From Roseomonas sp. CECT 9278 (GTDB lineage: Bacteria; Pseudomonadota; Alphaproteobacteria; Acetobacterales; Acetobacteraceae): DNA of 64,000 nucleotides. Below the pieces are notes generated by a model. The model was not told the DNA's origin and ran no database searches. It saw only the letters and a list, made by a program, of their open reading frames with translations. This document shows, one piece after another, positions 31,874-40,807 of this stretch; the first letter of the stretch is position 1; each line of letters starts with the position of its first letter. The position numbers and the translations under genes were made by a program. Location of the stretch: NCBI RefSeq assembly GCF_918698155.1, contig NZ_CAKKLX010000020.1, positions 1-64,000 of the forward strand. The letters run 5' to 3'.

Positions 31874-32509
31874 TCAGCGCGTGAAGCTGAAGGAGCCACC
31901 CCAGGGCCCGAAGTTCATCGAGGTGACGCCATTGGCCCGGCTCCCCGTGAACTGGGCCTGCCGGCCGCGCGGCACCAGGCCGATGGCGCCGCCCTGCAGC
32001 CCGACCAGCCCGGCATGCAGCGCCGCACGGCAGATCTGGCTGTCGGAGGAATACACGCCGGTGCCCCAGACCGAACCGGCGGCCACCAGGGCGGCATTGC
32101 ACAGGCAGGCCAGCGCTTCGGTGCGGCCCTCGAAATTCGCCGGGCAATTCGGCATCGGGGCAACGGTGGGCATGCCGAAGGTGAAGGAGGAGCGCCACGG
32201 CCCGAAGGCCTGGGTGGTGATGCCGTTCTGCCGCTCGCTGTCATAGGATTGCCGGCCGGGCGCGGGCTCCACGCCGACCGGGCCACCGCTCGCGGGGATC
32301 ACGCCGGCATGCACCGCGGCACGGCAGATCCGGCTGTCCGAGGTGTAGATCCCGGAGCCCCAGACGGCGCCCGACTGCGCCGCCTCGGCACTGCAGGTGC
32401 AGGTGAGCGCCGCGGTCCGCCCCTCGAAGGTGGGGGGACATGGCGCCTGGGCGGAGGCCGTGCCGGCCAGTGCCAGCACCCCGCCGATGGCCAGAATCAA
32501 ACGACGCAT
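31874..32509 (-). CDS. exported protein with two tandem LCCL domains
   Basis: A 211-residue secreted protein with a signal peptide ending in GTASAQA and two LCCL-type repeats, each beginning with C-P-x(2)-F-E-G-R-T and containing V-W-G-S/T-G-x-Y, D-S-x-I-C-R-A-A, H-A-G and a final F-G-P-W-x-x-S-F. The second repeat is more diverged, with MNFGPWGGSF and an RGRQ loop. It is clearly paralogous to the three-domain protein at 30533 and is encoded convergently to it, so the pair is probably an inverted duplication followed by repeat gain or loss. Function unknown. Confidence 0.86.
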   Translation of the reverse strand: MRRLILAIGGVLALAGTASAQAPCPPTFEGRTAALTCTCSAEAAQSGAVWGSGIYTSDSRICRAAVHAGVIPASGGPVGVEPAPGRQSYDSERQNGITTQAFGPWRSSFTFGMPTVAPMPNCPANFEGRTEALACLCNAALVAAGSVWGTGVYSSDSQICRAALHAGLVGLQGGAIGLVPRGRQAQFTGSRANGVTSMNFGPWGGSFSFTR

Positions 32510-32655
32510 CTCGCACCCCCAACACGACCAGATCGCGCCAAAAGAGCGGAATCGACCTGGGCGATCAAGGTCGTGCCACCGATCCGCCGCGCGGCGATTT
32601 CGCCTGCGCGCATCAGGCGCTAGCCTCGGTCGCCTCCATCCAGGGATCGGCCCGA

Positions 32656-33768
32656 ATGCGTCTTGGTCTGTTCATGATGCCGCTGCACCCACCGGCACGC
32701 CCGATGCACGAGACGCTGGCGGAGGACACCGAGAAATCCCTGCTCGCCGATCGCCTGGGCTTCGATGAGCTCTGGGTGGGCGAGCATTTCTCCGCCACCT
32801 CCGAACCCATCGCCTCGCCGCTGATGTTCATGGCCGGGCTGGTGCATCGCACGCGGCTGACCTTCGGCACCGGCGTGATCAACCTGCCCAACCACCACCC
32901 CGCCATCGTGGCCGCCGAGGTCGCCCAATTCGACCACATGTCCGGCGGGCGGCTGATGCTGGGCATCGGCGCCGGCGGCCTCGCCTCCGACTTCGAGCTG
33001 TTCGGCGATATCGCGCCGATGGAACGCGGCAAGCGGATGCTGGAGGCGATCGAGACCATCCAGGCGATCTGGGCGGGCGGCCCGCCTTACGACATGCCCG
33101 GCCCGGCCTGGCCGATCCGCCTGACGCGGACCGTGCTGCCGGACTACGGCGTAGGCTTCATGCCCAAGCCCTTCCGGCCGGGCGGGCCATCGGTGCACAT
33201 CTCGGCCCGCCAGGCCGAGAGCTACGGCGTGACGGTCGCAGCCGCGCGCGGCTGGGGCGTGATCAGCGCGAATTTCGTGGCGCACCGGATCCTGGCCGGG
33301 CATTGGCGCAGCATGGCGAAGGGGCTGGCCGAGGCCGGGCGGCCGGTCGATGGCCGCGACTGGCGCGTCGCCCGCAACATGGTCGTCGCCGCCACCGATG
33401 CCGAGGCGCGCGCCCGCGCCACCGCGCCGGAAGGCGCGACGCGCTACTACTTCGACTACCTGGGCTCCCTGGCCAAGCGCGGCGGCCTGGCGGGCACCAT
33501 GACCCCGCGCGAGGACATGGACCCGATGGCCGCGACGCCGGAGGACATGATCGAGGCCTGCGTCATCGCCGGCTCGCCCCGCACCGTGCTCGACCGCCTG
33601 GTGGCGCTGCGCGAGGAGGCCGGGCCCTTCGGCCACCTGCTGATGCCGGGCCTCGACTGGTCGGGCGTCAACGCCGCCTGGGAGGCGGAGAGCATGAAGC
33701 GCCTGGCGCAGGAGGTGATGCCCCGGCTGCGCCAGCATGCGGAGGCGACGGCGCGCGCGGCGGAGTGA
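32656..33768 (+). CDS. luciferase-like (LLM class) flavin-dependent monooxygenase
   Basis: A 370-residue bacterial-luciferase-fold enzyme using reduced FMN or F420-type flavin. The N-terminus MRLGLFMMPLHPP, WVGEHF, GTGVINLPNHHP and the HMSGGRLMLGIGAGG segment are typical; the sequence resembles the luciferase alkanal monooxygenase alpha-type group. Substrate unknown and no reductase is adjacent. A DUF1294 gene follows after nine bases and may be cotranscribed. Confidence 0.85.
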   Translation: MRLGLFMMPLHPPARPMHETLAEDTEKSLLADRLGFDELWVGEHFSATSEPIASPLMFMAGLVHRTRLTFGTGVINLPNHHPAIVAAEVAQFDHMSGGRLMLGIGAGGLASDFELFGDIAPMERGKRMLEAIETIQAIWAGGPPYDMPGPAWPIRLTRTVLPDYGVGFMPKPFRPGGPSVHISARQAESYGVTVAAARGWGVISANFVAHRILAGHWRSMAKGLAEAGRPVDGRDWRVARNMVVAATDAEARARATAPEGATRYYFDYLGSLAKRGGLAGTMTPREDMDPMAATPEDMIEACVIAGSPRTVLDRLVALREEAGPFGHLLMPGLDWSGVNAAWEAESMKRLAQEVMPRLRQHAEATARAAE

Positions 33769-33777
33769 CGCCCGGCC

Positions 33778-34119
33778 ATGCTGACGGATGCGCAGGCCTG
33801 GGTGCTGGGTGTCGGGTGCTGGCTGCTTGGGATGAACGTGCTGTCGATGGCGCTGTTCCATCACGACAAGCGCATGGCCGAGCAGCGCGGCTGGCGGATT
33901 TCCGAACGCATGCTGCTGACGGTCGCGCTGCTCGGAGGATCGCCGGGCGCGCTGCTGGCGCGCCGTCGTTTTCGCCACAAGACGCGCAAGCAGCCCTTCA
34001 GTGCGGCGCTTCATGCCGTGTGCCTGCTGCAGCTTGTCGCCGTGGCCTGGCTGGCGGTGAATGGGCCGACCCTTCCGCCGGCCGTGGCGCGCCAGCTCGG
34101 TGCGTTCATCACGCGCTAA
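33778..34119 (+). CDS. DUF1294 membrane protein
   Basis: A 113-residue inner-membrane protein with three hydrophobic segments and the DUF1294 pattern: H-H-D-K-R-x-A after the first segment, R-I-S-E-R-x-L-L, LLGGSPGALLARR and FRHKTRKQPF. The family occurs alone or fused to cold-shock domains; its function is unknown. It lies directly after the monooxygenase gene. Confidence 0.85.
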   Translation: MLTDAQAWVLGVGCWLLGMNVLSMALFHHDKRMAEQRGWRISERMLLTVALLGGSPGALLARRRFRHKTRKQPFSAALHAVCLLQLVAVAWLAVNGPTLPPAVARQLGAFITR

Positions 34120-34142
34120 CCTCTGTCGCGCATCCTGCGACA

Positions 34143-34442
34143 ATGCAGGTCGCCCTCAACGCTTCCATCGCCTCCTCGGTCCAGGGGATGCAGCGCGCCA
34201 CCGACAGGCTCGCCGAGGCCGCGACGGTCATCGCCGCGCCGGCGGCGAGCCCGGCGCGCGGCTCGGACCCCTCCCCCGCGCCGCCCACCGGCAATGAAGG
34301 CCTGACGGCCGCGCAGGCGAGCGGCGACCTCGAGCGTGCGATGGTCGACACCATCCTGGCGCGCCGCGCCTATGAAGCGAACACGCAGGCGCTGCGCATC
34401 GCCGACGAGACGCAGCGCAGCCTGGTCGACCGCGGCGCCTGA
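34143..34442 (+). CDS. miniature flagellar rod/hook-like protein
   Basis: A 99-residue protein with two ends that resemble those of flagellar axial proteins (FlgB/C/F/G/E). The N-terminal ASIASSVQGMQRATDRL recalls the rod N-terminal helix, and the C-terminal LERAMVDTILARRAYEANTQ recalls the conserved C-terminal helix (M-V-x-M-I-x-A-x-R-A-Y-E-A-N). Only about 30 Ala/Pro-rich residues connect them, so the usual central domains are absent. No flagellar genes are nearby. It may be a degenerate remnant or a small stand-alone protein with coiled-coil ends. The gene ends in the repeat element listed at 34432. Confidence 0.6.
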   Translation: MQVALNASIASSVQGMQRATDRLAEAATVIAAPAASPARGSDPSPAPPTGNEGLTAAQASGDLERAMVDTILARRAYEANTQALRIADETQRSLVDRGA

Positions 34443-34512
34443 GAGACCGCCTGAGCCGGCGCCGAGCGGCGCATGCCGACGTCCGGCACCGGCCCTCTCA
34501 AACGGTCCGTGA
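34432..34512 (+). repeat. copy B of a two-copy element beginning at a stop codon
   Basis: It matches 30351-30393 at 36 of 43 bases and continues with weaker similarity to about 34512, including a shared AACGG block near the end. As in copy A, it straddles the stop codon of a small protein gene and lies 100-140 bases before a gene for an exported protein. Confidence 0.55.
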
Positions 34513-34616
34513 GCGGCCAGGCGCGCATCCGCTCCGGTCGGCACTGTGCCTCGGATCACCGCCATGCCCCGGCGCCGGGAGCAGGATCGCGCATCCATGC
34601 ATCAGGGGGACCTGTC

Positions 34617-35156
34617 ATGCGGATCGCGACGATGCTTCTTGGTCTTGCGTGCATCGCCCCGGCGCTGGCGCCACCGGCCCGGGCGGATGATTTCCTCGGC
34701 GGGGAGGGCGGCGTGGCGTTCGGTCCCGTCAACTGCCCGCGCGGCCAGGCCGTCGTCGGGATCTTCGGCCGCTCGGGGAATGTCATCGACACGCTGCAGA
34801 TCATCTGCGGCAAGGCCGATGGCAGTCCCGACATGGTCGATCCGCGGCGCATCGGGCCCTCCGCGGGCGGCAGCGCCGTCTCCGCGGTCTGCCCGCCGCT
34901 CAGCCTGGCGCAGTCCATCCAGGTCAATGTCCGCGACCATCACGGTGCGGTCGTGGTCAGCCAGATCACGCTGGTGTGCGAGTTGAAGACCGCCGGAAGT
35001 CTGGGGCGCGCGACATTGGGGGCTGGCGGGGGCGGGGATGCCGGCAGTTCGGATTGCCCGGTCAATACCTTCGTCGCGGGCTTCGCCGGGCGCGCCGGCA
35101 GTTTCATCGATGCCATCGGCATCACCACCTGCCGGCACGTGCGCTCGCTGAACTGA
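34617..35156 (+). CDS. small exported protein with two GRxGxxID repeats
   Basis: A 179-residue protein with a signal peptide ending in PPARA. The mature part contains two related segments: CPRGQAVVGIFGRSGNVID near the start and CPVNTFVAGFAGRAGSFID near the end, each followed by a hydrophobic strand and a Cys. This C-P-x(5)-G-x(2)-G-R-x-G-x(2)-I-D pattern resembles strands of jacalin-like or vitelline-membrane-protein-like beta-prism folds, but the assignment is tentative. Four to six cysteines could form disulfides in the periplasm or outside. The gene ends 14 bases before the convergent prmA. Confidence 0.7.
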   Translation: MRIATMLLGLACIAPALAPPARADDFLGGEGGVAFGPVNCPRGQAVVGIFGRSGNVIDTLQIICGKADGSPDMVDPRRIGPSAGGSAVSAVCPPLSLAQSIQVNVRDHHGAVVVSQITLVCELKTAGSLGRATLGAGGGGDAGSSDCPVNTFVAGFAGRAGSFIDAIGITTCRHVRSLN

Positions 35157-35170
35157 ACGACGCGGCGCGC

Positions 35171-36097
35171 TCACCCGCGCCGGCGCAGCACCAGCGTCGT
35201 CCAGGGCCCGACATTGATGCGGCGTTCGAGCACCAGCCCCTGCCGCCGATGCGCCGCCAGCACCATGCGCGCCTGGGTGCCGAGCAGCCCCGCCAGGATC
35301 GCCGTGCCGCCCGGGGCGAGGTGCAGCGCGAGGTCCTGCGCCATGGCGCATAGCGGCCGCGCCAGGATATTCGCGAAGATCAGGTCGTAGCGCACGCCCT
35401 TCATCAGCCGCGGCTTCCAGCCATCGGCCAGGATGGCGCGCATGCGCCGCGGCACCAGGCCGTTCAGCCGCGCATTCTGTTCGCACACGCGCACCGACCA
35501 GGGTTCGATGTCGGTGGCGAGCGCCCGGCAGGGCACCGACTTCACCGCCGCCATGGCCAGGATGCCCGACCCGCTGCCCAGGTCGCAGACCGTGCGTGGC
35601 CGGCGATGCGCCACCGCTTCGAAGGCGCGCAGGCAGCCTTGCGTGGAGGCATGTTCGCCGCTGCCGAAGGCCAGCCCGGCATCCAGCTTCAGCACGATGC
35701 GCCCGCGCGTGACCGGGTCGGGCACATGGGTCGGGCGGATCAGGAAGCGCCGGCCGATCGGCATTTCGGGAAAGGCCTGCACGGTGCGGGCGAGCCAGCC
35801 ATCGGCCTCGACCGGCCCGGCCAGCAGCGGCGGCGGGTCGATGCCCGCCACCGCGGCCGCCAGCGCCAGCGCGGCGTCGAGTTCCGCGTCATGCGCGCCG
35901 GCCTCGCGCACGCCTTCGATCCGCCAGGTGTCGGAGGGTTCGTCGCGGAACAGCGCGACGGTGGAACACACCTGCTGCAACGCCGCCTCGAAGACCGGCA
36001 CGGCGTGTTCGGGCAGGGCGTCGATGACCAGCGCCTCCAGCGGCTCGGCGCGACGGCGCGAGAGCGACGCGGCGGTGTCGGGACCGGACGGGCGCAT
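35171..36097 (-). CDS. prmA: ribosomal protein L11 methyltransferase PrmA
   Basis: SAM-dependent methyltransferase that trimethylates ribosomal protein L11. The 308-residue product has a substrate-recognition N-terminal half and a catalytic half with LKLDAGLAFGSGEHAST, SAM motif CDLGSGSGILAMAA, ATDIEPW and the post-motif NILARPL, all PrmA hallmarks. The ATG overlaps the uvrD stop (TGATG), so it is translated after uvrD. Confidence 0.9.
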   Translation of the reverse strand: MRPSGPDTAASLSRRRAEPLEALVIDALPEHAVPVFEAALQQVCSTVALFRDEPSDTWRIEGVREAGAHDAELDAALALAAAVAGIDPPPLLAGPVEADGWLARTVQAFPEMPIGRRFLIRPTHVPDPVTRGRIVLKLDAGLAFGSGEHASTQGCLRAFEAVAHRRPRTVCDLGSGSGILAMAAVKSVPCRALATDIEPWSVRVCEQNARLNGLVPRRMRAILADGWKPRLMKGVRYDLIFANILARPLCAMAQDLALHLAPGGTAILAGLLGTQARMVLAAHRRQGLVLERRINVGPWTTLVLRRRG

Positions 36098-38286
36098 CAG
36101 CTCTTCTCCACGAAGCGGTCCAGCAGCCGCTTCTCGCCGGCCTTCTCGAAGGCGATGTCGAGCCGGTCCTCCTCGACCGCCAGCACGCGGCCATAGCCGA
36201 ATTTCTGGTGAAACACGCGCTCGCCCACGATGAAGACCGATGCCGCGGCGGGGCGTTCCTTCACTTCCCACGCGGCCGCCTCGATCATGCGGCGCGGGCG
36301 CTGGGCGAACATGCCGCCGCCGGCGAAGACGCTGCCCTGCGGCCGCGCCTGCTGCGCCGCGCCCTCGCGCTGCACATCGCTCGCCGGCAATTCGTCGAGG
36401 AAGCGGGAGGGCAACTGCGACTGCCAATTGCCATAGACCATGCGGTTCGCCGCATGGCTGATGACCGCGACGCGCCGTGCCCGCGTGATGCCGACATAGG
36501 CGAGGCGGCGTTCTTCCTCGAGCCCCTTGTCGCCGGCCTCGTCCACGCTGCGGCGGGAGGGGAAGACGCCTTCCTCCCAGCCCGGCAGGAAGACCATGTC
36601 GAATTCCAACCCCTTGGCGCCGTGCAGCGTCATCAGCGAGACGCGCTCGCCCTCGGCGGCCTCGTCATTCTCCATCACGAGTGCCACGTGTTCCAGGAAG
36701 GCCGCCAGGCTTTCGTAGTCCGCCATGGCGCTGACGAGTTCCTTCAGGTTCTCCAGCCGCCCCGGCGCCTCGGGCGACTTGTCCTGCTGCCACATGGCTG
36801 TGTAGCCGCTCTCGTCCAGCAGGGTCTGCGCCATCACCACATGGCCCTGCACGGGCAGGATCGCGCGCCAGCGGTCGAAGCCCTGCATGAGTTCGGACAG
36901 CGCCGCGCGCGCACGGGCGTTCTTGATCGCGCCGGTCTCCAGCGCGCGCGCGGCGGCCATCGCCAACGGGATGGATTCAGCACGCGCGATGGCGTGCATC
37001 GATGCCATGGCGGTGTCGCCAAGCCCGCGCTTGGGCAGGTTCACGATGCGCTCGAAGGCCAGGTCGTCGGCCGGCTGCGCGACCACGCGGAAATACGCCA
37101 TGGCGTCGCGGATCTCGGCGCGTTCGTAGAAGCGCGCGCCGCCCACGATGCGATAGGGCACGCCGATCGCGATCAGCCGTTCCTCGAAGGACCGGTTGAG
37201 GAAGCCGGCGCGCACCAGGATGGCGATCTCGCTGAGCGACGTGCCCGCGCGCCGCGCGGCCTCGATGCGTTCGCCGACCATGCGCGCTTCCTCGACGCTG
37301 TCCCACATGGAGACGATGCGGACCTTGTCGCCATCCGCATCGTTGCGGCCCGCGCGCAGCGTCTTGCCCAGCCGGCCGGTATTGTGCGCGATCAGGCCCG
37401 AGGCGGCGGCGAGGATCGGCCTGGTGGAGCGATAGTTGGATTCCAGGCGCACGATCGTGGCACCCGGGAAGTCCTTCTCGAAGCGCAGGATGTTCTCGAT
37501 CTCCGCGCCGCGCCACGAATAGATCGACTGGTCGTCATCGCCGACACAGCAGATGTTCCGGTGGCCCTGCGCCAGCAGCCGCAGCCAGTAGTACTGCACC
37601 AGGTTGGTGTCCTGGTATTCATCCACCAGGATGTAGCGGAAGCGGCGGTGGTAGTCGGCCAGGATGTCGGCATTGGCGCGCAGCAGCGTGACCACATGCA
37701 GCAGCAGGTCGCCGAAATCCGCCGCGTTCAGCGCCTTCAGCCGGTCCTGGTACGCCACGTAGAGTTCCGTCGCGCGCCCGCCGGCATAGTCGGAATCCTC
37801 GGCCGGCGTGACGGCATTGGGCTCCAGCCCGCGATCCTTCCAGCGCTGGATCACCGCCATCAGCCCATTCGCCGGCCAGCGCTTGGTGTCGATGCGCGCG
37901 GCGTCCATCACCTGCTTGAGCAGCCGCATCTGGTCGTCGGCATCGAGGATGGTGAAATTCGAATTCAGCCCGACCTGCTCGGCGTGCCGGCGCAGCATGC
38001 GCGCCGCCAGCGCGTGGAAGGTGCCGAGCCACAGCCCCTCGGCCGGCTGGCCCAGGATGGCGGCGACGCGCTCGCGCATCTCCCGCGCCGCCTTGTTGGT
38101 GAAGGTGACGGCCAGCACCTGCGACGGATACGCCTTGCCCTGCAGCAGGATGTGGGCGAAGCGCGTGGTCAGCACGCGAGTCTTGCCGGTGCCCGCGCCC
38201 GCCAGCACCAGCAGCGGGCCGTCCACGGCTTCCACCGCCGCGCGCTGCTCGGGGTTCAGGCGCGCGAGGTAGTCGGCGCCGCTCAC
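36097..38286 (-). CDS. uvrD: DNA helicase UvrD/PcrA (superfamily 1)
   Basis: 3'-5' helicase for nucleotide excision and mismatch repair. The 729-residue product has the Q motif [11 protein letters not shown], Walker [30 protein letters not shown], Walker B VDEYQDTN, the [13 protein letters not shown] motif, [17 protein letters not shown] and YVGITRAR. The C-terminal 60 residues form the variable tail that in homologues binds RNA polymerase. The start is GTG, overlapping the stop of the pentapeptide gene (GTGA). Confidence 0.95.
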   Translation of the reverse strand: MSGADYLARLNPEQRAAVEAVDGPLLVLAGAGTGKTRVLTTRFAHILLQGKAYPSQVLAVTFTNKAAREMRERVAAILGQPAEGLWLGTFHALAARMLRRHAEQVGLNSNFTILDADDQMRLLKQVMDAARIDTKRWPANGLMAVIQRWKDRGLEPNAVTPAEDSDYAGGRATELYVAYQDRLKALNAADFGDLLLHVVTLLRANADILADYHRRFRYILVDEYQDTNLVQYYWLRLLAQGHRNICCVGDDDQSIYSWRGAEIENILRFEKDFPGATIVRLESNYRSTRPILAAASGLIAHNTGRLGKTLRAGRNDADGDKVRIVSMWDSVEEARMVGERIEAARRAGTSLSEIAILVRAGFLNRSFEERLIAIGVPYRIVGGARFYERAEIRDAMAYFRVVAQPADDLAFERIVNLPKRGLGDTAMASMHAIARAESIPLAMAAARALETGAIKNARARAALSELMQGFDRWRAILPVQGHVVMAQTLLDESGYTAMWQQDKSPEAPGRLENLKELVSAMADYESLAAFLEHVALVMENDEAAEGERVSLMTLHGAKGLEFDMVFLPGWEEGVFPSRRSVDEAGDKGLEEERRLAYVGITRARRVAVISHAANRMVYGNWQSQLPSRFLDELPASDVQREGAAQQARPQGSVFAGGGMFAQRPRRMIEAAAWEVKERPAAASVFIVGERVFHQKFGYGRVLAVEEDRLDIAFEKAGEKRLLDRFVEKS

Positions 38287-38783
38287 TGGCAGTTCCCGAC
38301 CGACCCCGCGGCGCAGACGCGCCGCCCATCGGTCCAGCGCGCGCCGCCCAGCAGCGCGCCCGCCATGTTGGCGCCGGCCAGGTTCGCGCCGCTCAGGTCG
38401 GCATCGGTCAGGTCGGCGCGGAACAGCGTGGCGCGGCGCAGGTCGGCGCCCGTCAGCTTGGCACCCTGGAGGTTCGCGCGGGTGAAATCCGCGTTGCGCA
38501 GGATCGCCCCGGCCAGGTCCACCCCCGACAGGTCGGCCGACACGAAGCGCGCCTCGACCGCCTCGACCCCGGCCATCCGCGCGCGCGCCAGCGTCGCCCG
38601 CTGGAAGGAGGCATCGCGCAGCTGCGCGCCCGACAGGTCGGCCGCGGCCAGGTCGCTGGCATCGAGCAGGCAGCGGCGCCACTCCACGCCGGGCGCGGGT
38701 GGGTCGTTGCAGCCGGCCATGGCCGGAAAGGCCAGCAGGACCAGCCCCGCGATCAGGGTGGGCAGCGAGGATGGTATCGGCAC
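38283..38783 (-). CDS. exported pentapeptide-repeat protein
   Basis: A 166-residue protein with a hydrophobic N-terminal signal ending in PAMAGC, a possible lipobox, followed by about twenty A-D/N-L-x-x pentapeptides (for example [31 protein letters not shown]). These fold as a right-handed quadrilateral beta helix. A Cys pair at the C-terminus ([10 protein letters not shown]) may form a disulfide. GTG 38783 is the only suitable start; it lies just 18 bases from the divergent start at 38802. Role unknown. The stop overlaps the uvrD start. Confidence 0.75.
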   Translation of the reverse strand: MPIPSSLPTLIAGLVLLAFPAMAGCNDPPAPGVEWRRCLLDASDLAAADLSGAQLRDASFQRATLARARMAGVEAVEARFVSADLSGVDLAGAILRNADFTRANLQGAKLTGADLRRATLFRADLTDADLSGANLAGANMAGALLGGARWTDGRRVCAAGSVGNCQ

Positions 38784-38801
38784 GTCACGGGATATAGAAC
38801 C

Positions 38802-39770
38802 TTGGACGCGTCCCTCCAACCGCCAGGCCTGCCGATCCTGCCTCCCTTGCGTTTCCTCGAATGGTCGGCCCGCCAGGGCGGCGCGTTGCTGGCCGGCGGA
38901 ATCTTCGTGGGGCTGCTTGTCCCGCCGCTCGCCGCGCTGTTCCGCGATGTGGTCACCATCACCGTCGCCGGGCTGATGACGCTGGTGCTGCTGCGCGTGG
39001 ACCTGGCGCAGGTGCTGGCCTATCTGCGCCGGCCGGTGCTGGTGGCGGCGCTGACGGCCTGGCTGCTGCTGGCCCTGCCCGTGCTGGCCTATGCCGTCGC
39101 GGTGGCGGCGGGGATGGACGGGCCGCTGGGCGCGGCGCTGGTGATCAGCGCCACGGGCTGCGCCGCGACGTCCTCGCCCGCCTTCGCGCGCCTGGTCGGC
39201 CTCGATGGCGAGATCAGCCTGGTGGTCGCGGTGGTCACCACGCTGCTGGTGCCCTTCACCGCGCCGCCGCTGGCGCTGGGGCTGATGGGGATCGACCTGT
39301 CCATCTCCTTGCCGGGGCTGATGGCGCGGCTGGCGTTGGTGGTGGGGCTGCCGCTGCTGATCTCGATCGCGATCCGGCGGATGGTGGCCGCGCCGACGCT
39401 CGCGCGCTTCGGCGGCGCGGTGGATGGCGCGGTGGTTTGGCTGGTGGTGCTGTACGGCTTCGGCGTGATGGACGGCATGCTGGCGCGGCTGCTGGCCGAA
39501 CCGGCCTGGGTGATGGGCGGGCTGGCGTTGGCCTTCGCCGGCAATTTCGGCATGAACATCGCGACCGCGCTGGCCTTCGCGGCGGCCGGGCGGCGCCTCG
39601 CGCTGGCGGGCGGGCTGCTGGCGGGCAACCGCAACATGGCGCTGTACCTGGCGGTGCTGCCGGCCGCGACGGACGAACGCATCCTGCTGTTCTTCGCGCT
39701 GTGCCAGTTCCCGCTGTTCCTCAGCCCCTTCCTGCTGCGCCCGGTCTATGCGCGGATCGGCGCGCGGTAG
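38802..39770 (+). CDS. BASS-like (bile acid:sodium symporter fold) transporter
   Basis: A 322-residue polytopic membrane protein with nine to ten hydrophobic segments. The paired pattern G-C-A-A-T-S-S-P-A in the middle and a late [17 protein letters not shown] segment resemble the two core crossing regions of SBF/BASS transporters. The substrate is unknown; organic anions are likely for the family. TTG 38802 is the start of the longest frame, but TTG 38847, just before the first membrane segment, is an alternative and would leave more room for a promoter. A TATAGA lies four bases before TTG 38802. Confidence 0.6.
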   Translation: MDASLQPPGLPILPPLRFLEWSARQGGALLAGGIFVGLLVPPLAALFRDVVTITVAGLMTLVLLRVDLAQVLAYLRRPVLVAALTAWLLLALPVLAYAVAVAAGMDGPLGAALVISATGCAATSSPAFARLVGLDGEISLVVAVVTTLLVPFTAPPLALGLMGIDLSISLPGLMARLALVVGLPLLISIAIRRMVAAPTLARFGGAVDGAVVWLVVLYGFGVMDGMLARLLAEPAWVMGGLALAFAGNFGMNIATALAFAAAGRRLALAGGLLAGNRNMALYLAVLPAATDERILLFFALCQFPLFLSPFLLRPVYARIGAR

Positions 39771-39871
39771 GCGTGGCGCGGCCGCCACGGTGGCGACCGC
39801 CTTCACGCAACCGGCACCTGGCGCGTGACCCGGCGCGGCGCCGCTGTGTAGCCTGCGGGCGGAACCGCACC

Positions 39872-40807
39872 ATGCCCGCTCGCCTGCCGATCCTGTTCGC
39901 CATCATCCTGCTGCCCTGGGTCGCGCTGGCGCAGCCGCGCGAATTCCGCGACTGCCGCGATTGCCCGCTGATGGTCGCGATCCCGCCCGGCGCCTTCACC
40001 ATGGGCGCCGATGTGGCCGAGGAAGCACGCGAGAACCTGGCACCCGACCTGCGCGGTCGTTCCGCGCCGCCCACGCGCATCACGCTGTCGCGCGGCTTCG
40101 CGATCGGCAAGTTTCCGATTACCCGCGCGGAGTTCCTCGCCTTCGCGCAATCCACCAACCGCGTGCCCGGGCTGTCCTGCTGGGGCCTGGCGCCGCAGCC
40201 CGATGGCAGCGGCCGCTGGCAGGAACGCCAGCGGCTGACCTGGGCCTCGCCAGGCTTCGGGCAGACCCCGCAGGACCCTGCCGTGTGCGTCAGCTGGGCC
40301 GATGCGGCGGCCTATGGCGAATGGCTGTCGCGCCGTACCGGCCGGCGCTATCGGCTTCCGTCGGAGGCGGAATGGGAGTTCGCCGCGCGCGCGGGCACCA
40401 CCGGGCCGCGCTACTGGACCGCGGAGGCCGCCGAGACCTGCGCCCACGCCAATGTCCGCGACCACAGCGTGGCGGATTTCTACCGCGCGCCGCGCGATGC
40501 CTCGTTCTTCCCGTGCAGCGACGGGGTCGTGCATACGGCGCGCGTCGGCGCCTTTCCGGCCAACCCCTTCGGGCTGCACGACATGCTCGGCAATGTCTGG
40601 CAATGGACGCAGGATTGCTGGAACCCCACGCTGCAGGGCCAGCCGCGGACCGGCGCGGCGCGCGAGACCGGCGACTGCCTGACGCGCACCGCGCGCGGCG
40701 GGTCCTGGAGCAACGACCCGCGCTTCCTGCGGGTGGCCTACCGAAGTTCCGGCGCCGCCACCGTGCGCAGTTCCAACACCGGGTTCCGGCTGGTGCGATC
40801 GGACTAG
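39872..40807 (+). CDS. exported SUMF1/FGE-fold protein lacking the catalytic cysteines
   Basis: A 311-residue protein with a signal peptide (ending in VALAQ) and the formylglycine-generating-enzyme-type lectin-like fold: [71 protein letters not shown] and NTGFRLV. In true FGE a Cys pair lies between RGGS and the final GFR; here that stretch ([15 protein letters not shown]) has none, so sulfatase maturation is unlikely. A binding or other enzymatic role in the periplasm is more probable. Its TAG shares the CTAG at 40804-40807 with the convergent argB stop. Confidence 0.82.
   Translation: MPARLPILFAIILLPWVALAQPREFRDCRDCPLMVAIPPGAFTMGADVAEEARENLAPDLRGRSAPPTRITLSRGFAIGKFPITRAEFLAFAQSTNRVPGLSCWGLAPQPDGSGRWQERQRLTWASPGFGQTPQDPAVCVSWADAAAYGEWLSRRTGRRYRLPSEAEWEFAARAGTTGPRYWTAEAAETCAHANVRDHSVADFYRAPRDASFFPCSDGVVHTARVGAFPANPFGLHDMLGNVWQWTQDCWNPTLQGQPRTGAARETGDCLTRTARGGSWSNDPRFLRVAYRSSGAATVRSSNTGFRLVRSD

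Noticed and set aside
31426-31899. Minus-strand frame between the LCCL genes
   Set aside because: Arg/Pro-rich product with no motif, no ribosome binding site, and an extension into the end of a real gene in antisense.
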